From contig JAJTUP010000004.1 of NCBI GenBank assembly GCA_021399435.1, forward strand, positions 1,798,001 to 1,862,000: a DNA stretch of 64,000 nucleotides, in the 5' to 3' direction. The DNA comes from Diaporthe sp. PMI_573. Lineage: Eukaryota; Ascomycota; Sordariomycetes; Diaporthales; Diaporthaceae. This document shows, in pieces, positions 40,441 through 50,910 of this stretch (position 1 is its first letter; each line of letters begins with the position of its first letter). Made by a program: the position numbers and the translations under genes. The notes under the pieces are model-generated. The model made no database searches and was not told where the DNA came from. It saw only the letters and a list, made by a program, of their open reading frames with translations.

Positions 40441-42687
40441 CTAGCCCTTACGGCCCTGCTTCTTGGTCTTGCGAGCCATCCTCTTCCGCCCGATGATTCT
40501 TTGTCTCTGCGCCAGTTTCTCGCTGGCATCCTTCTTCGTGGACGCGTCGCGCTCATCTTCACCGCCTTCAGCATCAACCGACGCCTTGCCTGCTTTGCCC
40601 GCCTTGCCCTTGACGTCCTTGCGTCCTTGCTTCTTGTCCTGCTTCCCCTTGTCCTGTACCTCGGCCCGCTTGGTCCTTGCCCTCACCTCATTTGCCTTCC
40701 TCCGGCTCACCACCTGCGCATTTTCGATCGCAAATTCCACAATCAGCCGCACTGTCCTGCCTGCCTCGTTCTTGAGCGCGTGACCGTTGAGCCACCGGAG
40801 ACCCATGAGCGCCCACCTGTGGCTGGAGTATTCGATGAATCCGTAGCCTCTGCTCAGGCCTGCACCGGTGGTCTCGTCCACCTTCTTGCCGTCCCTGGTC
40901 TCATAGACGACTTTTGCCTGCTTGACGACGCCCACACCCTTCTCCTTGCGACGGTGTTCGGCCTCCCGGTCCTCGGCTCCTCCTCGTGCAAGCTCCTCCT
41001 TGGAAAGTGGCGTGCGTTTGCCTGCCTTGAGGTCGGCAGAGAAGCCGACAATGGCTTGGCGGGCGAGTTGCTTCAATTCCTTGGAGGACATGTTCCTGGG
41101 CAGGTTGCGAATTGCCAGTCGCGTCATGCTCAGATGCAAGCTGGGGTTGCCTTGCACTTGCTTCTTCCGCTGCTGTAAGCTCTGCTCACGGAGCTTGACC
41201 TCTGTCGGGGAGAGCAGCTTGTAAAGAGGAGAGCCGCTGGGGATAGTGCCTTCGGAGAGAAGGTATAGGCGCCGTTTGTCCTTGTCCTGTCCCTTCCGGG
41301 CCGCAGGACCTGCCTCCGTGAGCCGTGCAGACTCTTCTTTGCTCACTGCATGAGCCACAGATAGAACACGACCATCGAGAGTGTAGCGTCCGTCTGTGTC
41401 CACAGTCTCATCTTGGAGGACCGAGTGTCTAGAAGTCTTGACAGCAGGTTGTTGCCGTGGAACGTTCCTTAAGCAAGCTTTGAAGTCGTCTTCCTTGACG
41501 AAACAAACAAAGCCGGTGCCAGCGGGTCGCTCGGTTGCTCTGTCTTTCACGATCCTGGCGTACCTGATGGGACCGAATTGCATGAAGTGCTCCTTCAAGG
41601 ATTCATCTGTGGCCGTAAAAGGAAGATTGCGGATGAAGACTGTTATGGAGTTGTCCGTGAGGCGCCTGGGCTTCTCCTCTTCCGGTTCTTCCGCATTGCT
41701 TGAGAGATCCTCGTCCTCGTCGGCCTCCTCCTCTTCGTCGTCATCGCCCTCGAGTTCTGCTCCACTTTCCTCCTCGTCGTCATCCTCGTCGTCGTCCTTG
41801 TCCTCGTCCTCCGAATCGAACTCATCCATCTTCTTCATGAACATGGCAAGGTCGCGATCCTCCTCGTTCAAGTCCTTCATCTCCTCGTCCTCATCGTCGT
41901 CTCCGTCGGCCTTGTCCTTCTTGGACTTCTTGGACTTGGGTTTGGATTCATCCTTTTCCTCATCTTCCTGCTCCTGACCCTGTTGTTGTTGCCACTCGTC
42001 TTTCGAAACCGCCCAGTCCACGGCAATGGTTCTCCCATCGACATCCTTGCCGTTCATCTCCTCCATTGCGCGCTCCGCATGCTTCTTTGAGCGGAAGGTG
42101 ACAAAGCCGAAACCCTTGAGCTTTCCCTTGTTGTTCGGCAGGTCGGCGAACCTGATCTTGCCATATTTGGCGAAGGTCTTGGTGAGCTGTTCCGAGCTCT
42201 TGATGCTCCAGGGCAAGTTTCGGATGATGAGCTTCGGAGCCTTCCTGGCCTCGGCCATTTCTTCCTCCCGCTTCTTCTTCTCCTCTGCGATGTGAGATTT
42301 GGCAGCGCTATCACCACCTGCACGGTGTCGCGGCTCGGCAACCTCCAGTTTCATGCGGCGGCCACCAAGCAGCTCGTTGTTGAGCTTCTGCTTGGCTTCG
42401 ACAGCATCGTCGGCGTCGGTAAACGTGACAAATCCATAACCACGGGATTCCTTGGTTTTCGGATCGATAACGACGGTGGCGTGCTTAACAGGATAGTGTT
42501 GCGAAAAGAAGTCGGTCAGGGCCTCGGCCGTTGCTGAGGCCGGAAGAGACCTCACGAAGAGGGACCTCCGCTCCTCGACACGGCTCTTCTTGGACGGCGG
42601 GCCATCCTGGGTTTTCGTCGCGGTACCCTGCTGTTCGAGATCTGCCTCTGCCTCCCTGCGCCTCTTCTGGCCCGATGATTTCGCCAT
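40441..42687 (-). CDS. NOP4: Nucleolar RNA-binding protein Nop4 (RBM28 family), four RRMs
   Basis: A single uninterrupted exon encodes 748 residues. It has four RNA-recognition motifs: RRM1 about 41-118 (SLFVRSLP, GYGFVTF), RRM2 about 150-228 (KLIIRNLPW, GFGFVTF), RRM3 about 345-450 with a long insertion (TVFIRNLPF, GTGFVCF) and RRM4 about 530-660 (RLAIRNLP, GYGFIEY). A highly acidic Asp/Glu stretch separates RRM2 and RRM3, and the C-terminus is Lys/Arg-rich with nuclear-localisation potential. Nop4 is needed for 27S pre-rRNA processing and 60S subunit assembly in yeast. It shares a 416-bp divergent promoter with the condensin gene; the promoter has paired CGATAAGC/GCTTATCG boxes. Confidence 0.95.
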   Translation of the reverse strand: MAKSSGQKRRREAEADLEQQGTATKTQDGPPSKKSRVEERRSLFVRSLPASATAEALTDFFSQHYPVKHATVVIDPKTKESRGYGFVTFTDADDAVEAKQKLNNELLGGRRMKLEVAEPRHRAGGDSAAKSHIAEEKKKREEEMAEARKAPKLIIRNLPWSIKSSEQLTKTFAKYGKIRFADLPNNKGKLKGFGFVTFRSKKHAERAMEEMNGKDVDGRTIAVDWAVSKDEWQQQQGQEQEDEEKDESKPKSKKSKKDKADGDDDEDEEMKDLNEEDRDLAMFMKKMDEFDSEDEDKDDDEDDDEEESGAELEGDDDEEEEADEDEDLSSNAEEPEEEKPRRLTDNSITVFIRNLPFTATDESLKEHFMQFGPIRYARIVKDRATERPAGTGFVCFVKEDDFKACLRNVPRQQPAVKTSRHSVLQDETVDTDGRYTLDGRVLSVAHAVSKEESARLTEAGPAARKGQDKDKRRLYLLSEGTIPSGSPLYKLLSPTEVKLREQSLQQRKKQVQGNPSLHLSMTRLAIRNLPRNMSSKELKQLARQAIVGFSADLKAGKRTPLSKEELARGGAEDREAEHRRKEKGVGVVKQAKVVYETRDGKKVDETTGAGLSRGYGFIEYSSHRWALMGLRWLNGHALKNEAGRTVRLIVEFAIENAQVVSRRKANEVRARTKRAEVQDKGKQDKKQGRKDVKGKAGKAGKASVDAEGGEDERDASTKKDASEKLAQRQRIIGRKRMARKTKKQGRKG

Positions 42688-43103
42688 TTTTGTGTTGCCC
42701 GGGCCTTTTGGGTATATTTTATGTCGAAGCTGCGGGAGGGGAGGAAAAACCTTGGGCGAGATGGGGGTAGGCCCAGAAACTTTTCCCGATAAGCAACCGC
42801 GCTAGCTTATCGGAGTTGAGACTTGCCGGGGTAACCCACGCCCGCATTCTTCGTGTTGACACAACAAGAGCGAGCAGAACTTCGACCGCGACTTTGAGCC
42901 GGAAAGACCGTGGAGAAGAGAAGGGTGTGTCGAATCCTTTCCAGGCCGCCCTGTTTGCATGCGCCTCCTCGTCCGACCAACTCAAATGTGCTTTCGTCCA
43001 GTACTTAGTTATTTACCAATCTAGCGACCCTCCGATCCGCAGCACCCTGAATGCCCACTCCACTTCTGCATAGCTTCACTTCATCGATTTGAGTCCACCA
43101 GCC
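42688..43103. promoter_or_regulatory. Divergent promoter of NOP4 and YCG1 with inverted GATAAG boxes
   Basis: The region contains CGATAAGC (42787-42794) and GCTTATCG (42804-42811), an 8-bp inverted pair with a 9-bp spacer, about 100 bp before the NOP4 start. GATA-type factors or a ribosome-biogenesis regulator could bind there; this is inferred from motif shape only. Confidence 0.45.
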
Positions 43104-46100
43104 ATGCCCCCTCGTACATCAACACGGTCGGCACGCGCCTCGACGAGGAGCTCGGCCGCCAACTCGACCGCACGCGCATCGCGTGCCTCATCCGCCGCCG
43201 CCGTCGACGTCCCCGAGGAATCCCCAGACAATGAACTCCGAACGCAGGTAGCCGCCGTCTTTCGCGAGGCTCAGAGGAATACCGCGACACACAGGAAGTC
43301 GGCCGTTACGTTGCGTAAGCTGCAGGAGGCATGCTGCTACGAACCAACCAGCGCCAAGAAGGCCACGGCGGGCGACTTCGACGAAGGTGACTTCAACACG
43401 GAGCTTATTCGGTGTGTTCTGCGCGTCATGCCCGTCAGGAAGAGCGAGGCCGTGGGTGAGAGGACAATCCGGTTCGTCGGCGTGTTTATGCGACACTCCA
43501 TCGACAAGGACAATGAACTCGCAGGGGACGTCGACGAGGATGCAAGCACAATGCCCGAGACTCCGAGCACGAGGCTTACCTCCAGGCTCATGGACGCCAT
43601 TCTACCATTGATGATGGCCAAGGACAAGTTTGTCAGATACCGGTCCACCCAGCTCATCGCCCACATTGTGAACTCTCTCGACGCCATCGATGACGACCTC
43701 TTCCAGAAGCTGAGGTATGGCTTACTGAAGAGGATCCGCGACAAGGAGGCCATGATCCGCGCCCAGGCGGTCCTCGGTCTCGGCCGGTTAGCAGGAAACC
43801 AGATCGAGGCAGAGGCCAATTCCGACAGCGATGGGGACGAGGCAAGCGGCTTGCTGGAGAAACTCCTTGAAGTACTTCAAAATGACCCAAGTGCAGATGT
43901 CCGGAGGTCGCTGCTTGTCAACCTACCGATATTGCCCAATACGTTGCCTTTCTTGCTGGAGAGGGCGCGAGACCAGGACGCCATGACCCGTCGGGCTGTA
44001 TACTCCCGTCTCCTGCCCGCCCTTGGGGACTTCAGACATCTGTCACTTTCCATGCGAGAAAAGCTCCTGCGCTGGGGTCTCCGAGACCGAGACGAGACAG
44101 TCCGTAAGGCGGCTGGTAAACTCTTCCGTGAGCGGTGGATCGAGGACTGCGCAGGCGCACCGCCATTGAACGACGACGGACAGCCTACTGAGCTGCCTGC
44201 GCCCAGCTTCGACGGACTGCTCGAGCTTCTTGAACGTATCGACGTAGTCAACTCCGGGGTCGAGAACGGGGTCGGCCTGGAGGCTATGAGAGGTTTCTGG
44301 GAGGGACGGCCAGATTACCGGGAGGCTGTCACATTTGATGACAACTTCTGGGATACACTTTCCGCCGAATCTGTATTCATGGCCCGAAGTTTTAACGAAT
44401 TCTGCAGGAACGAGGGGAATGGCAAATACGAAGATTTAATCGAAGAAAAGCTGCCTGAGGTCACTAAGCTGGGATTCTACCTCGAACGATATGTCAAGGT
44501 CCTCACCGATGCATTGAAGAGGATAGAGCAACGAGAAGAGCCCGAAGACGAGGAGGACGAGGAGGACACTGTGGAGCAAGAGTTCATCGTGGAACAACTC
44601 CTTCACATCGCACTGACTCTCGACTATTCCGACGAAGTTGGCCGCAGGAAGATGTTCTCATTGCTCAGGCAAACACTATCCATCCCTGAACTCCCCGACG
44701 AGGTTACGAAACTCACCGTCAACGTCCTTCGTGATATTTGTGCACCCGACAATGCGGGTGAGCGGGAGTTTTGCAGCGTTGTTCTCGAAGCCGTGGCAGA
44801 CGTGCATGATACGATCTTGGACGAACCAAACGATGACGAGAGCTTCCACTCTGCCCAATCCGAGGTTGATGAAGATGAAGAATCTGCTAAGAGCGGAAAG
44901 CACGACAAGGACGGCGATTTGACAGAGGAGGAAGCTCATGCCAAGGCAGTCAAGGAAATTGTCATCAACATGAAGTGTCTTCATATTGTGCAGTGCATGC
45001 TGACCAACGTCAACGGTAGCCTGCAGGAGAACGACCACTTGGTGTCTATGCTGAACAACTTGGTTGTTCCAGCCGTCCGCAGTCATGAAGCACCTGTGCG
45101 AGAGCGTGGCCTGTTATGCCTGGGTCTCTGCTCCTTGCTTGACAGGTCTCTCGCTGAGGAGAACCTGACGCTTTTCATGCACTTCTTCAGCAAGGGCCAC
45201 ACCGCCCTACAGATCACAGCCGTGCATATTCTCACAGACATTCTCAATGTCCATGGGTCTCAGCTTCTGTCGAGCAACCCGAATCTCCTCAAAGTTTATG
45301 TCAAGGCTCTGAGATCAGGCGCCAAATCGCCAGAGGTGCAGGCTGTCGCTACCATTGCAGCATCGAAGCTTCTTCTTGGTCGCGTCGTCACGGACATCGA
45401 TGCCTCCGCTGAGCTGCTCAAGACACTTGTTATTGCCTACTTCGAGCCAGCGAGCTCGCAAAACCAAAGCGTCCGACAGGCTCTCAACTACTTCCTGCCA
45501 GTCTTCTGTTACTCGCGCTCTGACAACCAGGATCTCATGCGATTAGTAGCACTCGATGCCTTGCATGCGCTGTATAACGTCAGGGAGGGCTTAGAGGACG
45601 ATGATGCCGACGTCGACGACGAGATGGTGAGCTTATCGACAATTGGAGCTTGCTTGGTGGATTGGACGGACCCAAGGAAATGTTACTCTCCTGATGTGGG
45701 AGCCGACGCGGAAAAGAAGACGAACGTCAACGGTGACGTCCATCTTGAGTTCGCGAGGAACGTGCTGGAGAGACTGGACTCCAACTGCAGCAGTAAGTGC
45801 CCCAAGAACATCAGACACATCCACATATTGTTTCCACATGACCGCTGACACCATCGCAATCACAGAGGACGAGAAGAAAGTGGTCGCCGCTCTCCTCGGC
45901 AAACTGTACATCTCGCCCGCCTCCACAGAGGAAAAGCTGCGCGAGCTTTACGCCGAGGTCTCTGACGCCGTGGGGACAAACCTCATCTCAGACACCACAG
46001 GCCGCAACGCCCTGTACAAGATCCACGTCAGCCTCGGCAAGATCGTCAACAATCTCGACCAGCAAAAGGAGGCGGGCTTCCGGAGATCCACCGCCAGCCG

Positions 46101-46326
46101 TAGCGTGTCACTGGCGCCTGAGCCGGCGGCCGAGGACCGGACGATGGTTGGGCAAGAACCGCGGATCAAGGAGGAGGAGGAAGAGGAAGACAACGAGTCG
46201 AGGCTTGAGGCCGACGATAGCAACGACACGGTCAAGCCAAAGTCCGAGGACGCCACTGAGGCTGGGGACGGAGACTCGTTGGTGAGCGAGCTGCTAGACG
46301 ACGACGGCGATACTATCATGGGCTGA
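43104..46326 (+). CDS. YCG1: Condensin complex subunit 3 (Ycg1 / CAP-G)
   Basis: Two exons, 43104-45792 and 45866-46326, are joined by a 73-bp intron and give 1049 residues. The protein is almost entirely HEAT-type helical repeats, with the CAP-G hallmarks RFVGVFMRHS and LMMAKDKFVRYRSTQLIAHI, and a Cnd3-type C-terminal half (HIVQCMLTNVNGSLQENDHL). Acidic and serine-rich linkers interrupt the repeats near 585-620, and the C-terminal tail is acidic. Condensin uses SMC2/SMC4 ATPases to compact mitotic chromosomes; Ycg1 grips DNA with the kleisin Brn1. The ATG at 43104 is the first in frame after the promoter. Confidence 0.93.
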
Positions 46327-46634
46327 AGTAGTCTGGGCGAGCTTGTGTTACGGTCCTTATGAATTTCCTTCTTTGGGTGTGTATACCTGCCTACGGGTGT
46401 TTGGATCAGGGATTGGTCTCAGCTGTACTTGGGTTCGTGGTGGAGGTCGGATTCTTTACTGTGTTGATGAGAAACGCAAGTTGAATTTATGAACACATCA
46501 AACATCTTCCACGGTCTCCGCAGGTAAAGGTAGCTAAGGGTCAGGTATCTATATGGATCTGAACTTGGATCTCCAGTCCCTGACTCCTGTTCTCTATATC
46601 GTGGTTTCGAATTCGGCTTTCATGCTGCAGGAGA
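46327..46634. other. Intergenic between convergent YCG1 and LAS21
   Basis: The 308 bp between two stop codons probably hold both 3' UTRs. Nothing else was seen. Confidence 0.6.
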
Positions 46635-49235
46635 TTACTGCCTTGAGCCCAACCAGTACAAGAGACCGCCCAGCCCAATATTTACAATCAAATGCTGTCC
46701 CAGGCTCCATGCCATGCAATAAAGGTATTTGGGCGAGAACACTGTCCAGATGAACAAATGCGTCCTCAGCGCGGTACACGCCGCCATTACGGAGCCCACG
46801 CTCGCAGCCGCGAATACAGTCAACAGCGTCACATGGCGCCTATACACCCCGCTCTCGACACCGGCTTTCCTCTTCCGCACCAGCAGCACGTTGGTAGCGG
46901 AAACCCAATACAGAGGGCCGGCCCAGTTGCTGATGAACGTGAGCAGGCCGACGGTGAACACGTCAAAGTCCCGGACGCCGTTGTATGCACTGGACAGGTC
47001 GACGCTGGAGATGGCGTTTGTACCGCCGAGGGCGAAGAAGGACATGTACTGGAGCAGGAGGGAGGTGGTCGACAGCTCGGCGAGGGAGAGGTCCTGCGCC
47101 GCGAGGAACTTGTACTGGACGTCGAAGAGGAGGAACAGGGGGACGTTGGTCGCGCGGGACTGCGTCATGGCGAGCAGCGTGTAGAGGTGGTGCAGGGTTT
47201 CGACGGCGGAGGAGCGCTTCGAGACCTTCCACCCCATGGTGACGAAGAACGCCACGCACGCGGCGCCGAGCCCCAGCCCGACGAAGACTGCCTGCGCGCG
47301 GGAGACGAGCGAGATGCCTTCTGTGACGCCCACGAGGGACCGGGCGAAGCCGGTCACGAGCTCGGGCGCGTCCTCGTTGGTGAAGGCGAGCTTGAAGGTG
47401 AAGCCGGCGAGGACGACGGTTGTGCTCCCGAAGACGGCGAGGGAGGTGGGCAGGCCGTCGAAGCCTTGGAGAAGCGCGCGGTGGATCCACAGGTAGGTGA
47501 TGCTGATAAGAGCCCAGAGCCGCACTGGCTCGGTGATGATGAATGATTTGACAATGTCAGGCTCTCCGGCGAACTTCTGGCCTGTCTGGTTCCAGGCTCT
47601 GATGATCCGGGTTATCGTGGCGGCGGTGGCTACTGCCGCTGCCTGCCCTACTGCGGACTTTGAGGTTCCATGGAAGCCTTTGCTGCTGATGAATGCGAGC
47701 CAAGCTGTCGTCGCGTAGTACCAGAAGTGATGCTCCTCTTCCACGTAACTACTGGCGAACATCATTACGCCGTATGCAGTGGTGATGACCGTCAACGGCA
47801 GAGCTCTTACTGAGAGCTTGCCAGCGTTTAAGTACGCCGCATATGCAGCCAGCAGCGTAGCTGAAATGGCAGCTGCTTGGCCAAGGGTGAGTCTCGCCAT
47901 ATCGTAATTACTGGCCATACTGCTCAAGAGGCCTTGAGAATCTCTCAACCACTCCGACATGGTAGAGATCCAAACATCATCTACATCACCCGTGCTTTTC
48001 ATGGCTTGAGCAGACTCGACGACTTGGCGCCATCCACAAGCCAGCTTTTGAACTTCGGTGTCCGGCTGCAGGCAAGTGTCACCAACACTCTTTGCCTCGA
48101 ATGGCTCTCCTCCGAAAGTGGTCGTGATGATGGCCAGGATCTGCTCAGCATTACGCATGAGGATCTGGATCTGATCGTCCTTATTGGGCCAGAACGGTAG
48201 AAAGTCCACAATGAATGCGCCGAGATTGTTCTTTGGCACCGGGAACCCGAGCAAGGCCCCAAGTGTGGGAGCTAGATCAGATTGCTCCACAACGGAGTAA
48301 TATTGGAAGTCCTCTTGGACATCCAGGGGCACCTCAAAGGTGGTCCCCAGTGCCTTCATCTTTGGGGAGATGAAGACCAATGCCGGAGAGGTCTCGCCAG
48401 GGGCTGAGCCCCCATGATTTCCAGCATCATTCATACCATGGTCTCCGAGTAGCACGAGAAGTGTTGACTGGAGATTGGGCTGCGATTCGATGGCGGTGTA
48501 GATCTGTTCCACGATACCATCCATCTCGACCTGTTTTGGAAGCATGTTCGAGCTGCGCGGTCCCCCCTTGTGGCCTATATGGTCCAATCCGAGGTAATGC
48601 AACACCATGGTATTCCACTCGTCATTCTGGAGCTCACCCGCGACGTGTCTTGTGACGTTGTTGTCTACCTCGGTGAAATCAGCGACGAAGAAGCTCGACG
48701 TGCCGTCCGCACGGTCAAAGACGTTGGGAAACAGCTTCAGCCAGGTGTCGTCCCCGTACATGACCAGCTTCCCGGTGTCTTTTGCCTTCATCTGCGCGAG
48801 CCATGTATCCTGGGAAGCCAGGGACGACGATTCGTCCCCCTCATTGATGTTCAGTATGACGTCCAGGAAGGAGGGGATCGAGCCTGTCGTGATGGCCTTG
48901 ATACGCGGCATCGTGACCGTGGGCGACGTCGCGTGTGCAGTGAAGGGCATGGCGCAGCCATCACGTATCAGGGACTGAGTATATCGAAAGCCCGAGTTGG
49001 GGGAGTAGACAAAGTCACTGCGCAAGGCGTCTACAACCATGAAGACGACCCGGTCGAATGGCGCAGCTGGTGGCGGCCCATGCTCGGAGTTGTCGTAGGC
49101 TGCAAGACCTGGAAGCAATGGCTTGTAAGGGAAGAATCCCGTCGCAAAGACAAGAATCGCAACTGGGATCAGGAGGTTCGCTGCGACGAGCAGGATTGTC
49201 GAGAGAGCCGTCGAGCCATTTCGAGGGCCCTGCAT
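46635..49235 (-). CDS. LAS21: GPI ethanolamine phosphate transferase 2 (Las21/Gpi7)
   Basis: A single-exon frame encodes 866 residues from ATG 49233-49235. It opens with an N-terminal membrane anchor (ILLVAANLLIPVAILVFATG). The lumenal alkaline-phosphatase-like domain has VVDALRSDFV (metal Asp), TSPTVTMPR with the nucleophile threonine, a DHIGH histidine cluster and GDHGM. About ten or more hydrophobic segments follow in the C-terminal half. This layout is that of the PIG-G/Gpi7 enzymes, which add ethanolamine phosphate to the second mannose of the GPI anchor in the endoplasmic reticulum. The open frame extends 45 codons further upstream without an ATG, so the chosen start is the first methionine. 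Confidence 0.93.
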   Translation of the reverse strand: MQGPRNGSTALSTILLVAANLLIPVAILVFATGFFPYKPLLPGLAAYDNSEHGPPPAAPFDRVVFMVVDALRSDFVYSPNSGFRYTQSLIRDGCAMPFTAHATSPTVTMPRIKAITTGSIPSFLDVILNINEGDESSSLASQDTWLAQMKAKDTGKLVMYGDDTWLKLFPNVFDRADGTSSFFVADFTEVDNNVTRHVAGELQNDEWNTMVLHYLGLDHIGHKGGPRSSNMLPKQVEMDGIVEQIYTAIESQPNLQSTLLVLLGDHGMNDAGNHGGSAPGETSPALVFISPKMKALGTTFEVPLDVQEDFQYYSVVEQSDLAPTLGALLGFPVPKNNLGAFIVDFLPFWPNKDDQIQILMRNAEQILAIITTTFGGEPFEAKSVGDTCLQPDTEVQKLACGWRQVVESAQAMKSTGDVDDVWISTMSEWLRDSQGLLSSMASNYDMARLTLGQAAAISATLLAAYAAYLNAGKLSVRALPLTVITTAYGVMMFASSYVEEEHHFWYYATTAWLAFISSKGFHGTSKSAVGQAAAVATAATITRIIRAWNQTGQKFAGEPDIVKSFIITEPVRLWALISITYLWIHRALLQGFDGLPTSLAVFGSTTVVLAGFTFKLAFTNEDAPELVTGFARSLVGVTEGISLVSRAQAVFVGLGLGAACVAFFVTMGWKVSKRSSAVETLHHLYTLLAMTQSRATNVPLFLLFDVQYKFLAAQDLSLAELSTTSLLLQYMSFFALGGTNAISSVDLSSAYNGVRDFDVFTVGLLTFISNWAGPLYWVSATNVLLVRKRKAGVESGVYRRHVTLLTVFAAASVGSVMAACTALRTHLFIWTVFSPKYLYCMAWSLGQHLIVNIGLGGLLYWLGSRQ

Positions 49236-49963
49236 GTCAGGCGGGAACCGGGACAGATCAGCGCGAGGGAGGAACAGAAGCCGAAGGTGTTGTTGGAAAG
49301 AAGTGACGCTAAACAGGTTCGGAAAGACACTCCATTGCAGTCGCGAGGGGTACGAGTGATATGTGCTCAAAGTTGTCTATTGACTGGTTCATATTGTTAT
49401 GGCGAGCTTTGATTCTGTGCAGCTAGGCGAGGCCAGCTGGTCAGTGGACAGTTTGGTAGAATTGGCGATCCTTCATCAGCCTTGCATACGAACTTGCTGC
49501 CCCCAATCCCGCCTGCACCCCTGTCAGTGTGGGGATGGCCAAGCCCCTAGCGGGCGCTATCCGAACGACCCTAGCTCTCCAAACCGCCCGCCGTCTTTTT
49601 GACTGGCAAAATATTCACAGGATCCCGAGCGGTAGGTACCCGAATCTTGAAGAGAAAGTGCTTGGTATGATTCCCATACCACCTTTAAAATTGTCCCACT
49701 GGCTTGTCAGGCTATGCCACAGCTGGCGACTCCATAGCTGTCAGAAGACCTGGGAGTCTTGTAGTCGACCTCTTCAACCCACGTGCCACGGCTTGGAAAC
49801 CGTTGCACTTCCACTGGGAGAAGTGCGGTAGACTCGGCGGTCCTCCACCATACCATCCGACCTCACCGACAATCACGTAGAAGTCTGGCTTTGGCTTTGC
49901 GGAGACCTAATTACTGAAGTGCGGGGGGCTTGTGCGCCTTGGTATCAATGTCGTCCATTGCCC
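49236..49963. other. Intergenic upstream of LAS21
   Basis: This 728-bp stretch presumably holds the LAS21 promoter and the 3' UTR of the DUF2423 gene. No gene was seen. Confidence 0.5.
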
Positions 49964-50457
49964 TCACCTCTTCTTGTTCTTCCGCTCCCCGAATTTGGGA
50001 AAGACAATGTTGGATTTTCGTCCTCGTCTCTTCACGATCTTGCCCTTCGCTTTTGAACTCGTGGGCTTTGACGTCTGGTCGACTTCCATGGCTGCTGGTA
50101 CAGAAGATAAAGTTAGTTCAATCACTCTGGCGGGCAGGTCATATACGACTGATCCAACTCACTGTCATCTTGCTTTGCCTCGCCAGCAGCCTTCGTCTCC
50201 TCTGTTTCAGCTGTCGTAGAAAGGGGGTCAGCCTCGCGCCATATCTCCCAGAGCGTTACTCGGCGTGTGGAACCCTCCATACCCTGCTCAGTCGCATCCT
50301 TCATTTCCTTCTCGGGCAAAGGCTTGGGCTGCGATGCGATCTCGAGAAGCCGCGCCGACAGGCGCTGTTGCCTTGCGGCCTCTACTGGGCCAAAAACATT
50401 CTTCTTGAGCCGTTGGTTGTTGGCTTTTGTGACGCTCGATCGTTGGGATTTGGCCAT
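49964..50457 (-). CDS. DUF2423 (LLP-like) small basic nucleolar protein
   Basis: Two exons on the minus strand, 50163-50457 and 49964-50094, give 141 residues. The N-terminus (MAKSQRSSVTKANNQRLKKN, then VFGPVEAAR) is the conserved DUF2423 block also found in yeast YBL028C. The C-terminus is a Lys/Arg tract ending RKSNIVFPKFGERKNKKR. The family is nucleolar and thought to accompany pre-60S ribosome assembly. It lies 453 bp head-to-head with PLI1, and its upstream region carries the near-palindrome GATAAGCCGCTTTATC. Confidence 0.88.
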
Positions 50458-50910
50458 TTTCGCTTCGTTACAGGCGTAGTTGGGGGGAGGGGTTGTTTGC
50501 TCCGTGGGCGCTCTTCGCGGGGGGCGTTTGTATTATGCAGGCTCTCAAATTCGGGCCCAAAAGGCCGGGAAATTTCTCGAGGCTGATTTCGGAGCTTGAT
50601 AAGCCGCTTTATCTTTTTGGCTGCCTTGACCGCCTTCCAAGCTCGGACAGACGACGACGTCCAGGAGCGTGAAGTCCAGAGGCGTTATCACCCTACAGCG
50701 CCTGGGTCGAGGCTTGGCCTGAGAGTTTCCATGCTAGATGCTCCCATATTCACTCTGTACTCTTCTGTGTCCCTTGCCTTCCAGCTTGGTGATGGCCGTC
50801 GGCGGTCCATCTCCATTATTGTAGCGCTGCTTGTAGCGCTTTAATCTGCGCTCTGGTGATCGCTCGCTCTTTCCTTTTGTGCAGTGCGCGAACGCTCTCC
50901 CAAGACCACC
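50458..50910. promoter_or_regulatory. Divergent promoter of the DUF2423 gene and PLI1
   Basis: The 453-bp region between two start codons facing apart contains GATAAGCCGCTTTATC (50598-50613), a near-palindrome resembling the paired GATAAG boxes before NOP4. The rest shows no clear motif. Confidence 0.4.

Noticed and set aside
46692..47546. A 284-codon plus-strand frame opposite LAS21
   Set aside because: It is antisense to the transmembrane part of LAS21; composition is Gly/Glu/Arg-rich with no motif.
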